Shown here: piece by piece, positions 36,537 to 47,123 of the stretch | Layout of the letters: every line of letters starts with the position of its first letter | How positions within the stretch are numbered: position 1 is the stretch's first letter | NCBI RefSeq assembly: GCF_905475465.1 | Contig: NC_062259.1 | Coordinates: forward strand, 6,396,501 to 6,460,500 | DNA: 64,000 nucleotides | Source of the DNA: Pieris napi | Taxonomy: Eukaryota; Arthropoda; Insecta; Lepidoptera; Pieridae | Reading direction: 5' to 3' | The notes under the pieces: generated by a model | The model's input: the letters and a program-made list of their open reading frames with translations, nothing else | Told to the model about the DNA's origin: nothing | Database searches by the model: none | Translations under genes and position numbers: made by a program

Positions 36537-38009
36537 TTATATTTCAGGCAGATGCTTTTGTATCCATGAATATATGAGATTTAGTCCAGTTTTGTTTATA
36601 GAATGTCCCAGCCTATGAATAGTATGAAATTCTCCTTGGACACCTAGTGTCTTTAAGTGTTCAAAAGTAGTTTTCCCCCAAGATAAATCAACAAGATCAT
36701 CACTGTTTCCATGGATATGTAGTAATGGAGGCACTGAAATATGGACTAGTTTGAAAGAATCAATTAATGTAATACAACCTACTTTCTTATTCATAAATCT
36801 TTGCACCATTTTAACTCCATTACAGTCTCTTTTCATAATATCATAAACAAAATTTGAGATAGTGAGGCAAAAGAGTGCAATCAGATTGATTAAGTTTTTA
36901 TGAATAAGGAAGCCACTGTAATGCCACTTTATGAATAGTAAATATCTTTAAAAAAAATAATTACTTACCTTTTCCACCACTATCCTTAAGTTGTTTATAA
37001 ACAATAGAATTATCATTTAAGAAAGAACTAAAGGCGAATGCTGCTGCTAAGTTAGGCTCCCATCTATATGCTGTGTGCAGTGCTAAAGCACCACCCATTG
37101 AGAATCCACCTGAAACAAATGCAACATTTAAATTATAAAAACTATATATGATTTTAATTTATTCTGCTCATTTGTGCATCTGTTTCATTAAGTAATTACA
37201 GTCAAGATCGTTTACGACGACATCGTTTAGAACAACATATCGGTTATATTGACCAAAACCAAAGGTCCCCGCTGGACTCTATTGTATTAGGTATTAACAC
37301 TTAAAGCATTCTTAATCCCATTTTAAACTGTATCTTTATTCCACTATTATTATTTTAATTGAGAAAAGCTATATAAATATATCCTAAATCACTATCATAT
37401 TATCATACACATGGGCAAATCATTTACCTAAATTAATCTAATGTATCAATGAACGCTATGAAATTAATCTAATATATGAAAAAACCCTACTAACACACCT
37501 TTGAATGAAATATTTTATCTGATATTCATAGGACACCTTATGAAAAATAAATTAATATAAGTAGTCTTACCTACTATAATCCGATTTACTGGAATACCAC
37601 TTGAAACTTCTGTATTGATTAAATTTTTAACTTCTGTTTCTATTTGTGCTAGTGAAGATAAATTTTCAGGAACTTTTTGGTTAATATCTATACGATCAAA
37701 CCAAACATTTCTCATTTCACCAGCTGCTGGTGTATATGGTTGTAATGGAGCTGTAGGATATATTATTTTTATTTGAGAAAATGAAAAGTTTTTAACCATT
37801 AAGTCCACCCATTGCTTCATCAAGTCACCAGTGCCACCTGGAAATAATTTTACCGTCTGTATTTAATTTTATTTATCCTCATACTTACACGTTGGAACTT
37901 CAATTGGTACTTTAACTCATTACACACCAGAGCCATGGAAAAATATAACGGTCCCTGTTTGATTGACTCCAGAAGGCATTTTTAAATGCACAGCTGGTAT
38001 ACGCGACAT
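36537..38009 (-). CDS. LYPLAL1: Lysophospholipase-like protein 1 (acyl-protein thioesterase family hydrolase)
   Basis: An alpha/beta hydrolase of the acyl-protein thioesterase group, cytosolic in other animals. Four minus-strand exons join in phase: 37928-38009, 37571-37837, 36969-37109 and 36537-36733, giving 687 nt and 228 residues, normal family length. The start MSRIPAVHLKMPSG leads into VIFFHGSGGTGDL, the oxyanion-side HGSG motif. The nucleophile is Ser120 in GFSMGG, with Asp175 in HGNSDDLVDL and His207 in RLGHSI. The ending KHLPEI matches the family C-terminus. GFSMGG and the C-terminal block fit LYPLAL1 better than APT1/APT2, where the motif is usually GFSQGG. The start is the only in-frame ATG before HGSG. 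Its upstream flank is interrupted by transposons 43 bp before the ATG. Confidence 0.95.
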
Positions 38010-38059
38010 TGTAGAAAAAATATAAGATACTAATAGCAATTAGCAATTGAATTTACTAT

Positions 38060-38766
38060 CAGGGTTCACAACCTGAAGCCAGGCAGTTATCGTACCAGAG
38101 CCGTAAAATTATCGTATATGTGATACATATACGATAAATTATCGTACAGTCAGGAAAATGACTAAAAATACTTTAAAAATCATATGAAACGTGAAAATAA
38201 AATGTTGCAAACGATTTATAGTTTAAATCTTGTAAACTTGTGTTTTTCAAATTGAAAAAAATAATACTTAAAAAAAAATAAACTTAATTCAATCTCTTCC
38301 GTCAAAGAGGAACAAAAATACGCAATATTTTCTCGTTGAACAATATGGTGTTCGCTTTAAGTGTCCTGTAACCTATTGTCCGTAAACATCGCATATTATT
38401 TTTATCACTTAAAATTCGTTAGGTATTAAAATGTTATCGAAGACTTCCAAATCTGCGTCACCATACAAATCGTGAATTTTTTGGCTGTGCATTCTGATGC
38501 GTTTTTGTGTTTGTACATTAACGCTTTGTTCATCTGCTGTAGTTGCCTTGTGACAGCATAAGTTCCTAATAGAAAAATAAGCCAATAGATGGCACTGACA
38601 CTAAAAACTGTAATTGTTATTGGGCTATCTCTGTAATCATCAAATTTTTTATCAGACTGGAAATTATCGTAAAATCTGCGTACGATAGTCATGTACCATC
38701 GTACATCGTACGTAGTTATGAAATTATCGCAAATGTACGATAATTATCGTACGGTTGTGAACCCTG
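38060..38766. mobile_element. Non-autonomous hAT element (MITE)
   Basis: A 707-bp element with terminal inverted repeats CAGGGTTCACAACC and its complement. It is flanked by a perfect 8-bp target duplication TTTACTAT (38052-38059 and 38767-38774), the size diagnostic for hAT. No transposase frame is recognisable. Near each end it is crowded with TATCGTA/TACGATA words that form short palindromes such as ACGATAATTATCGT. Its right target duplication overlaps by two bases the ATAT next to the neighbouring transposon. Confidence 0.93.
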
Positions 38767-39101
38767 TTTACTATATCGCACATCCGCTCAAATAACGTCA
38801 TAACTCGATAAAATGTCAAATGACTTTAATTGTACCATTCGTATCAGAATAACACATACTTCATGCTCATAAATCGTCATAGACGTAGTTCAATTATTTG
38901 TCCCTAGATGGCACTTGTGACGTTCTATTGTTTACCGAAAGTTGTGCCGCGGCGAACATAAACAGTGTCATGTTACGACTTGCGCGAGGTGGTCATACGG
39001 GCGTTGTTCAGTAAAAGTGAATTGTGTCGAATCAAGACAGTCTTTGTAAACGAGGTAAGTAACATTTTATTTTCTTTTTTGCAACTAAACTGATGCTTGT
39101 C

Positions 39102-39420
39102 GAGTTATGCCAGTATACGTGATTGAAACAATTCAATTTACACATTTGTTAATCACTAATAATGACCTATGCAGAGTTATGGCGGTATACGTGATTGAAA
39201 TTATATTATTAAACATGTTTGTTTATCACTAATACTGACCTATGCAGAGTAACGACGGTATACGGGATTGAAACAATTCAATTTACACATTTGTTAATCA
39301 CTAATACTGACCTATGCAGAGTTACGACGGTATACGTGATTGAAATTATATTATTAAACATGTCTGTTTATCACTAATACTGACCTGTACTAATGTATGA
39401 CAGTATATGTGATCGGGATG
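39102..39420. repeat. Dimeric tandem array (72/73-bp units) inside the transposon 5'UTR intron
   Basis: Units start at 39102, 39174, 39247 and 39319, with a partial fifth from about 39391. They alternate between two types: A (CAATTCAATTTACACATTTG) and B (TTATATTATTAAACATG). The array is therefore an A-B-A-B higher-order repeat of about 145 bp. All units share a core such as GTATACGTGATTGAAA and TGACCTATGCAGAGT. Confidence 0.93.
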
Positions 39421-39800
39421 ATGGCACAATATGTTTTATTAGATAATAAATCTGAATTATGTTGAATTTTGACTTTATTCATAAATAAAACGACTGAAAA
39501 TAAAACTATGTGTCAGCAAGAAAACTGATTTGTCTTCAATTATGCTCGTGTTTTTGACTATGATTATTAATAAAGTGATAGATTTATTAATTTAAAATTA
39601 TCGTATAGTGATAGTATAAAATTATTTTAGGTACTGTTTACGCATAATGTTTTTTTTTAATTCCCTGAGGCCACATTGTTGTTTTTTTTTTAGTTTAAAA
39701 CCTTAAAAAATGTTTAGGTAGGTATTTAATTGTTTTTAACTAATTGTGTTGTTCATCTTGTTCTCAGGTGTTATTCGGTTTGGCGGTGTCACTTGTAACT

Positions 39801-42179
39801 ATGTCCAGATCCAGAAAAATATTGTCATTATGTCTGGAACCCAATGACCATCATAACACAGTAACTGATGACTTGTCTATTGTGGCGGAAGATACGCAAC
39901 CAAAAGATGTAGAAGAAAATTGTGACACGTCAAATAAAGAGAATACATATCATATAAATGAACCTACTACACACATTCCCAACTTACAGGTAGAATGTAA
40001 TAGAATAGAGAATGAAGACTGTAATTTGCAAGAACCCGAATCTACGGGTGAAGAAACAGACGATTCTGTTAAAGATCGTGATTATAAATTGTCTTCCAAA
40101 AAGCGTAGCAAGAATTTAGTAGTTTCTCGTCAGCGATCATCTAGTACTTCATCTACAAATTCCTCTTCGTCTAGTTCATCCTCATCTAGTTCATCTTCAT
40201 CTAGTTCATCCTCTTCTGATACTCCTTCGTCTAATAGAAATTCTCCAACATCTACCTCTGTACTATTGTCACTTAATAAACAAACAAATCAAGACAACAA
40301 TGAATGCTTGCCTTCAACTTCCAAAGAAATTAACTTAAATAGTATTCATTCTCCAATACCAAACGAGACCGTAGTACAGGGAAATTTCAATACACGTAAG
40401 AGACGCCGTGGAGAGGCACAATGGAAGCAGAATATAACAAAAGTTTTACGAAACTCTGGATTACCCTATCAAACGAAGTCCGGACGAAATATTTCTAAGA
40501 AACAAATGAAACCAAGTTGTGGAGAAGGTTGTAGACTTAAATGCAGCTATTTTCTTACCGATGAAATAAGAATTCAAATCTTTGATTCTTATTGGGCTTT
40601 GAAAGATTTAGAGAAACAGAGACTATTCATTCACAAACACATACAACAGATAGAGATAAAGTTTCGGTCTACCAAAGCACAGAAAAATCGAAAAATCAAC
40701 TATGCATTTTACTTTGAGGTTGAAGGTTCATTAAAAAGGGTTTGCAAAACAATGTTTAAAAATACATTGGATATTAATGATAGAACAATTAGAACTGTAA
40801 CAGAGAAATCTACTGGAGGATTTTTGAAAGAAGATGAAAGAGGGAAACACGGTAAACATTATACTGTAGGTGACACTATAAAAAATGATATAAGAAATCA
40901 TATAAAACGTATACCGAAAATTGAAAGTCATTATTTAAGAGCACAAACAACACGAGAATACATTGATGGAGGAAAGACTATATCTGACTTACATAGAGAT
41001 TATGTGAATGAATGTAAACAAGATGGACGCAACTTTGGAAACTACGTAATGTACAGTCGTATTTTTAACGGTGAATTTAATTTAGGATTTTTTGTGCCAA
41101 AAAAAGACAGATGTGAATTATGTGTAGCTTATGAAAATGCAGTTCCCGAAAGTAAACTGTTGCTCAAAAAAAAATATGATGAACATTTAGTGGACAAGGT
41201 TTTATCCAGGGAAGAAAAAAAGCGAGATAAAATAGCCCTAAAAGAAAACAAAAACCTGATTGTATCTGTATACGATTTACAAGCAGTTTTACAGGTACCT
41301 CGTGGTGATGTTTCTGTTTTTTATTATAAGAGCAAATTAAATAATATGAACTTTACGATAAGCAAATTGAAAGCAGAAGAATCGGGAAAAAAGAAAAAAA
41401 GGCAACAGACTGAAGACGATAGTTACAATGGAGACACTATTGTAAATAACAGTATTACCGATTGTTATTTTTGGCACGAGGGTCAGGGTAATCGGGGTTC
41501 AGATGAGATTGGTAGCTGTTTGCTTAAATATATAGAAAAAGAATTGCATGATTACGAGGGTGACCAACTAGCTGATATAGTTTTTTATTCGGATAACTGT
41601 TGCGGCCAAAACAAAAATAAGTTTATTGTTGGATTGTACATGTATGCAATATTGAAGTTTAGTAATTTAAATTCTATTACTCATAAATTTTTGATAGCCG
41701 GACATACGCAAAACGAAGGTGATGCCATACATTCGGTAATCGAAAAGCAAATAAAACGTTCCTTGAAAACTGGTCCAATTTACGTGCCAAGTCAGTACGT
41801 ACAAATAATTAAAGAGGCTAAGAAAACTGGGGAACCACTAAGAGTTAATGAACTATCACACACCGATTTTATTAATTTAAAAAGATTAGTTAGTGATCTA
41901 GGTATTACTACTTTAAATAAGCTAAAGATTTCTGAAGTTAAAATGATGATGATTACCAAAGCCGCACCAAATATTTTAAAGTACAAAACGTCGTACACTG
42001 ACATTGAATGGTCTGAAACTAATTTACTTTCTCGAAATAAAAAAATAATAGTTCCTGATCTAAAGCAAGTTTATGCTGCTAAAATAGAGATTAAGGAACG
42101 GAAAAAGAATGACTTAATGACATTACTTCTTAACAACCACATTCCTAGTTTTTATGCCAACTTTTATAATAGTTTATAA
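39801..42179 (+). CDS. Transposase, Sola-like, 792 residues, intact
   Basis: The start is ATG 39801 (MSRSRKIL), 34 nt after a good acceptor (ttctcag|GTG at 39767/39768). The upstream continuation of the frame has no ATG and lies across the intron edge. The acidic N-terminus is followed by a serine run (about 110-140), a basic stretch (TRKRRRGEAQWKQ), a Cys cluster CGEGCRLKC near 235 and a later CELC. The C-terminal half has an RNase-H-like transposase layout: Asp near 492 (VYDLQAVLQVP), Asp near 598 (FYSDNCCGQNKNKF) and a His/Glu block near 634-647 (GHTQNEGDAIHSVIE). The same layout occurs in many unnamed arthropod proteins. No stop or frameshift interrupts it. Calling these residues catalytic is an inference. 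Confidence 0.82.
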   Translation: MSRSRKILSLCLEPNDHHNTVTDDLSIVAEDTQPKDVEENCDTSNKENTYHINEPTTHIPNLQVECNRIENEDCNLQEPESTGEETDDSVKDRDYKLSSKKRSKNLVVSRQRSSSTSSTNSSSSSSSSSSSSSSSSSSSDTPSSNRNSPTSTSVLLSLNKQTNQDNNECLPSTSKEINLNSIHSPIPNETVVQGNFNTRKRRRGEAQWKQNITKVLRNSGLPYQTKSGRNISKKQMKPSCGEGCRLKCSYFLTDEIRIQIFDSYWALKDLEKQRLFIHKHIQQIEIKFRSTKAQKNRKINYAFYFEVEGSLKRVCKTMFKNTLDINDRTIRTVTEKSTGGFLKEDERGKHGKHYTVGDTIKNDIRNHIKRIPKIESHYLRAQTTREYIDGGKTISDLHRDYVNECKQDGRNFGNYVMYSRIFNGEFNLGFFVPKKDRCELCVAYENAVPESKLLLKKKYDEHLVDKVLSREEKKRDKIALKENKNLIVSVYDLQAVLQVPRGDVSVFYYKSKLNNMNFTISKLKAEESGKKKKRQQTEDDSYNGDTIVNNSITDCYFWHEGQGNRGSDEIGSCLLKYIEKELHDYEGDQLADIVFYSDNCCGQNKNKFIVGLYMYAILKFSNLNSITHKFLIAGHTQNEGDAIHSVIEKQIKRSLKTGPIYVPSQYVQIIKEAKKTGEPLRVNELSHTDFINLKRLVSDLGITTLNKLKISEVKMMMITKAAPNILKYKTSYTDIEWSETNLLSRNKKIIVPDLKQVYAAKIEIKERKKNDLMTLLLNNHIPSFYANFYNSL

Positions 42180-42945
42180 GTTTAATTATTTTTTATTACA
42201 CTGTCTACTCTCGTGTTATTGCACAGCTGATTGTTATAAGTACTTAAAGTATTTTATTTTGATAGAAGTTCATTTTTAGACTTACTGTTACAAATTGTGA
42301 TTTTAAATAAGTATTGAAATACCTAGATTATTTAATTTTCATAGAGTGTTTATATATTATAGTGATAGAGTGTGAATTGTTTATTTTTCAGTTAAGACGT
42401 TGTAAATTATAAGTTCCTTAATTTGATTTATTTTTTCAATGCTATAGAGGTGTACTACCCTCGTTTTAATTAAACTGTTGATCGTTTTGAAGTACATAGA
42501 TTATTTAATTTTGATAGAAAGTTGTTTTTTTTTCAGTTATAAGTTTGAAAATTTAATTGTCTTTATATAAAAAGGCATTTCAAAGTCTAATATGTGTGTA
42601 ATACACGTTATATTAAAGAATATTATATTGTATTTCATTACAAGTTAAAAATACTTGTGTCATTATAATAAACAAATTATAATAAAACTTTGTATTTTTT
42701 GTACATATAGTGTCACAACCCAGATTATTTCAATGTTTTTTTCAGGATTTTCAGATTACTAATAATATGAATTTATAGAGCTTAAAAAAACATTATAACT
42801 CGGTGAAGAAAGTTTTCTTCTAAAATAGTTCCCTTTTTAATTATGATCCAAAAACTAAACAAATTAAGTTGGGTAAACTTTAAATGTCTTTCCTGAAAAA
42901 TGTAGTTTTTGGAGTTGTGACGTTATTTGAGCGGAGGTGCGATAT

Positions 42946-43668
42946 ATCTTTTAATTTTACTTTTCAATAAATAAACAACATTGCTAGAAATTATATAATA
43001 AATAATTATTATCTGTTACAACAAAATGCTTTGTTAACGTCAAGAGTTTTGTAATTTGACATTTGTGAATTTTGATTTTGACGTACGCAGACGCGGCTTA
43101 ATTCAAAAGGTGGTGTTTATTAAGTGACAGGAAATAAATATGGAAAGATTGTAGTGAATCACAACTAAACAACCATTCTCATTCTGACTGTAATATACCA
43201 AATTTATTCATAATTATGAATAATATGACTCTAATATAATAGTTTTATCAAAATCTCGATATCTGATACAGTCTATAGATATTTTCGCTGTATTTCCTTT
43301 ACATCGCTATTTATTAATTACGCATTATTATTTGCACCAATTTTATTATAAATGTTCCAGAATTGCTTAAGTAGTTGCAATCCACATAGCTGATAGCTGC
43401 TAAGGTGTGTGTACTTAGGTAGACGCGTTAGAAGTTATGTTTCTTTGGCGTAACAAAATAAAAATCTTTTCAAAAATTTTATCTTTCACCTTTTTCTACT
43501 TTTGTAGAAAAGAATTTCCTCTCATCATATATCCCTAACGCGCCAAAAGTATTACAACTTCAAAAAGTGCTGATAAACTCAATGGTTGATCGGATAAAAT
43601 AAAATATTACCATAGTTGGCCGGTATATAATACCTACAATCCTATTTGTCCCCGTTACTTTAAACATT
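42946..43668. other. Gap between the transposon and the STPG2-like gene
   Basis: No gene. Because 38010-38051 and this segment are joined if the two transposons are removed, it probably contains the original LYPLAL1 5' flank and promoter. A slightly GC-richer patch lies at 43,080-43,110. Confidence 0.45.
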
Positions 43669-45432
43669 TTAATTTTTAACAAAACAACGTAGTACTTTCT
43701 TTTCTTTTTTACCACGTTTTAACTTGGATCCAAAACTATCAATAACATCATCTGGATTTAATAATTCTATTGACCTATTTAGTAAAATCAATTCTTTCTC
43801 TTCATTATTTAGTAGTCTTGATACTCCTGGCGGATTCCAATGAAATTTATGCTGATTTATAATATTACTTTTTAATCGTTCGTTATGAGTGTGTAAAATT
43901 GTTTCGATACCATTAGAAATGTTGTACTCATTTGGTGCAGGGCTCTGTTTATTGCAGGGTAGGAATCTCTGAACCCTTGTTAACGGCCCATGGCTGACTG
44001 CAGGGTAACATCTTGCTTTTTCTGGTTTGTAGTAAGCTGGTCCAGGCGTTTTAACCTTTGCATGAACCGCTATCCAGTTAAACCAAGGTCGAAATCTTGC
44101 TTCAGATGAATAGAATGGTGAACAATGTTGTAACTCTAGCTGTCTTTTTTTTATGCCTGATGGTTGCGCATGAATTGTAATGGATCTAAGAGCTTCCTTT
44201 TTTAAAGGTCTCATCCTCACCGTTTGGGATTTAAACTGCCATGTGGGATTTTTTGTTATTGTTATATCTTTATCCTCGCGTGAACCATTTTCAAATTCTT
44301 CAAGATAGTCGTGATCTTCTTCTTCATCATAAATGGTTTCTTCAAATCTTTTTGTGGACACAAGAAATGGAGCTTTTGAACATCGAATAAATTGGCAAGG
44401 TTTATATATGGGAAAATAGCTTGCTGGACTTAAATCAACTATTTTCGGAGTTTTTAGTCTTGTGGCGTGAGATAAAAAAGGTGCTCTTTGTGGTAAGATT
44501 GCTTTACATAATTTAATTGGACGTTTAGGTAGATCAAAGTCACGTTGAAGATAATGGTCTGCTGGTCCAGGCCATTTATTTTTATTCAAAATAGAGCCAG
44601 GAAATCGTGCTGTCTTTGGTCCTAAATAACTTAATTGAGTCCCTTTAATATTTTCAGGGCTATAACTACTCGGTCCAGGCAAATTGTCTAATATATTTCT
44701 TCTTTGGACCATTTCTATAAAACGGAATTGCTTGGATGTTTTTCTTTTAAAGGATCTTACTTTTTCGGCACAAATTTCAGTAATATTTGGCTCATGCACT
44801 AATGAATAATGTGCCGGCCCAGGAAAGTCGTCTTTAGCCATAGGAACTTTACCTGTCCTGCGACTCCACTTACAGCCTCTATAAAACGCCGTGGATTCAT
44901 TTATTGCCGTATTATAAAATGGAGGACATTCTTTCTCAGGTTTTATAAAAACACGTTTTTGGAAACCATCTGGGGTGACCTCAAATCCTTTATCTTTTTT
45001 CGAAGGAGCTGACAGTCCACAACTTTGGTTGGATTTTGGTGGTGGGCCTTTATATAATATACGTCTAACCTTTCCTTGACATATTACTTCCGGTGGAATT
45101 TTACTATCACTTTCGCATTCGCAAACATTTGGTTCTTCGCATTCACATAAAATATCTTCGATACTAGAAAATTTATTAACAGCTTCATACGGAAATCGAG
45201 GAATATTGGACATCAAGGCAGAACAGTTAGGAATGAAGGACGTAGTATTGTTGTTATATATTGCATGAGTCCATATTTTATTGCCAGACTGTATTTTTCT
45301 TTCTTTTTTGGATAGAAATGGTGCTTTATTGCTTTTCACTAACACTGTACCAATGTTTTGATATGCGCCAGGATCTAAAATTCTAAAATATGGAGGCGAT
45401 GAGGCAAATCTTTGATTACGGTTGTAAGCCAT
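43669..45432 (-). CDS. STPG2: Sperm-tail PG-rich repeat protein (STPG2-like)
   Basis: A single-exon frame of 587 residues beginning MAYNRNQRF at the ATG 45430-45432. The frame continues four codons upstream but only through a non-ATG start. It shows the dispersed Pro-Gly repeat of sperm-tail PG-rich proteins: DPGAYQ near 20, FPGPAHYS near 203, LPGPSSYSP near 251, WPGPADHY near 288, TPGPAYYKP near 462 and a degenerate APNEYN later. Between them are repeated APFLS/RFP motifs also typical of the family. Members bind or line flagellar microtubules. It is longer than the vertebrate STPG2 (about 460 residues), with an acidic Cys-rich insert (CECEEPNVCECE near 100) and a basic C-terminal tail. Assignment to STPG2 rather than another PG-repeat paralogue is moderate; the PG-repeat identity is strong. 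Confidence 0.85.
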   Translation of the reverse strand: MAYNRNQRFASSPPYFRILDPGAYQNIGTVLVKSNKAPFLSKKERKIQSGNKIWTHAIYNNNTTSFIPNCSALMSNIPRFPYEAVNKFSSIEDILCECEEPNVCECESDSKIPPEVICQGKVRRILYKGPPPKSNQSCGLSAPSKKDKGFEVTPDGFQKRVFIKPEKECPPFYNTAINESTAFYRGCKWSRRTGKVPMAKDDFPGPAHYSLVHEPNITEICAEKVRSFKRKTSKQFRFIEMVQRRNILDNLPGPSSYSPENIKGTQLSYLGPKTARFPGSILNKNKWPGPADHYLQRDFDLPKRPIKLCKAILPQRAPFLSHATRLKTPKIVDLSPASYFPIYKPCQFIRCSKAPFLVSTKRFEETIYDEEEDHDYLEEFENGSREDKDITITKNPTWQFKSQTVRMRPLKKEALRSITIHAQPSGIKKRQLELQHCSPFYSSEARFRPWFNWIAVHAKVKTPGPAYYKPEKARCYPAVSHGPLTRVQRFLPCNKQSPAPNEYNISNGIETILHTHNERLKSNIINQHKFHWNPPGVSRLLNNEEKELILLNRSIELLNPDDVIDSFGSKLKRGKKEKKVLRCFVKN

Positions 45433-47123
45433 GATTGTGATCAATTTATATATGTAGGTAAAATTTTAGGAATAACAAAATAAATTATACAAAAAGTATT
45501 TTACGAAAATATTACAGTGACAGTCATGACTCGCATGGACGTTAAAGTCAACAAATTTATATCCGTCTCCTGTTTGACTATGGTCTGGCTTTTGTTTGGT
45601 TGCCAATCCTCCTACTCGCTAGATTTTATAGAGAGTACGAACCATGTAACAACTCTTCTCTACTTACAAATGTCTAAGAAACCCTCTCAGTTAACATTTC
45701 AATTTATCACATTTCACAATGCTGTTTCTTTATATCCAACAAATGAATTAAAAATATTTTTATTTTAAGTTCAAGATAGCGGTTTGCTTTTGTAAAGAAA
45801 CTAAACACGTATTTAAACGATTTATGTAGGACTAGACCATTGTAAATTGTAAAATGTTGATATGTAATAACAAATTTATTAAAAGTTCTATTTATTACAG
45901 TTATTATAAAACCACATTATTTTTGGGAGAGACAGTCTAAAAAGTTAATGACATTAAAGCTACGATTAATGAGTTATATAGGGTGTCTCAGCGCCGAGTT
46001 TAAACTTTTAATATTATTACAAAAAACAAATTGTGTTTGTAATATTATGATTGCAATTAATTATATTGTATTAGTGCGGATTTTATGTACGGAATATTTA
46101 GTTACACCGTCAAGATGTCTTCCATCACGTTAATGCACTCTTGAAAGCGGACTATTGAATTTGCAGAGAACGCTGCAGGACGTCAACTGATAGCTCTCAC
46201 TTCTGTCGTTATTTTAGTCTTCTAATCTAATAAATCTCTAACATTTTATGACTGGAAATTTTTCGATGGTTGTAGTCTTCTGGTTTGATTTTTTGGACCT
46301 TATAGGGATGTTCTCTTAAGTCCAATCTTTATCCAAAATTCGTTGAAGACTTGAACAGTGAAGCCACAAAGAGGCAGCATGTTTTCTAACTGATCGTCGT
46401 GCATGTCGGTCGGCGGTCAATGGTTTCAATCGATCGCAAAGATCTTTTTCGCGGACTAATTGAATGATTCACTGCAACATAGCAATGAGCGATTAAAAAA
46501 TCCACACTCGTCACCTACCGATCGCTACCACTTCCCTCCCGGTAGTCCCGCGGGTTACGAGAAATTTTCGTTTAAAGTTTAAAATCGACACTTTATAACA
46601 ATGAAGATATTATATAGATAGAAGATACGCCTTATCTGTGGCTGTTCGCAGATTCACAAACTATGGTTAAGTTCTTTTTTAATCTGTGACTTTTGTTTTG
46701 ATCACAGATTACAATATAACTTGGCTTTGACTTTTGATGTTTACATCTTAAGACTTCGTACTTCGTAAATCCGCATCTAAACTCTAATTTAAAAACTACA
46801 TTCATTTATTACTGTTCAGTGCTATTATTTCAACTGAGTTTATTTCAGGGTTCAGATGACCATAAATATAATTCAAGTTTAATTACATTTAAACACACAA
46901 CAGATGAATTCTCAAGCCTTAGCCGTTGGCTACATCGCTCCAGAATAGTTTAAGTCCCTTGATGACATTGCGATAAGTGCATCAATTACTTTAATTACTT
47001 AATGTTACTGTAAAGAACGCTGCGTCGCCATTGTAATAATGAATAAATAATCAAGTCTATCTGCTGTTTTGTTTGACAAATCCCTAGTACAAATCATGTT
47101 ATAACTGTGTACTTGAGTCAGAT
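45433..47123. other. Divergent intergenic region between the STPG2-like gene and S1P
   Basis: A shared 1.7-kb 5' region for two genes facing away from each other. The block 46,380-46,570 is GC-richer with CpGs and may be the S1P promoter or 5'UTR. A patch at 45,975-46,190 has the look of a degenerate repeat. No coding frame is convincing. Confidence 0.4.

Larger units (their letters stand above)
38777..42941 (+). mobile_element. DNA transposon with intact transposase (Sola-like)
   Basis: A 4,165-bp element. The left end CGCACATCCGCTCAAATAAC and the complement of the right end (CGCACCTCCGCTCAAATAAC) match over about 29 bp with two mismatches. ATAT flanks both sides (38773-38776, 42942-42945), consistent with a 4-bp target duplication, although the palindromic flank leaves the exact edge slightly open. 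The element carries a short 5' non-coding exon ending 39054 (CGAG|gtaagt), an intron with a tandem array, and one long coding exon starting 39768. I place it near the Sola group because of the 4-bp duplication and the transposase motif, from memory only. Confidence 0.85.

Noticed and set aside
38426..38692. 88-codon minus-strand frame with a hydrophobic stretch
   Set aside because: It lies wholly inside the hAT MITE, shows no transposase similarity, and is near the length expected by chance.
39102..39420. CRISPR-like array of regular repeats
   Set aside because: Units are contiguous tandem repeats without unique spacers, in a eukaryotic transposon intron.
45517..45768. Plus-strand frame of about 80 codons between the STPG2-like gene and S1P
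   Set aside because: No family resemblance, no splice context, and unremarkable composition; it may be 5'UTR of another transcript but cannot be supported as a gene.
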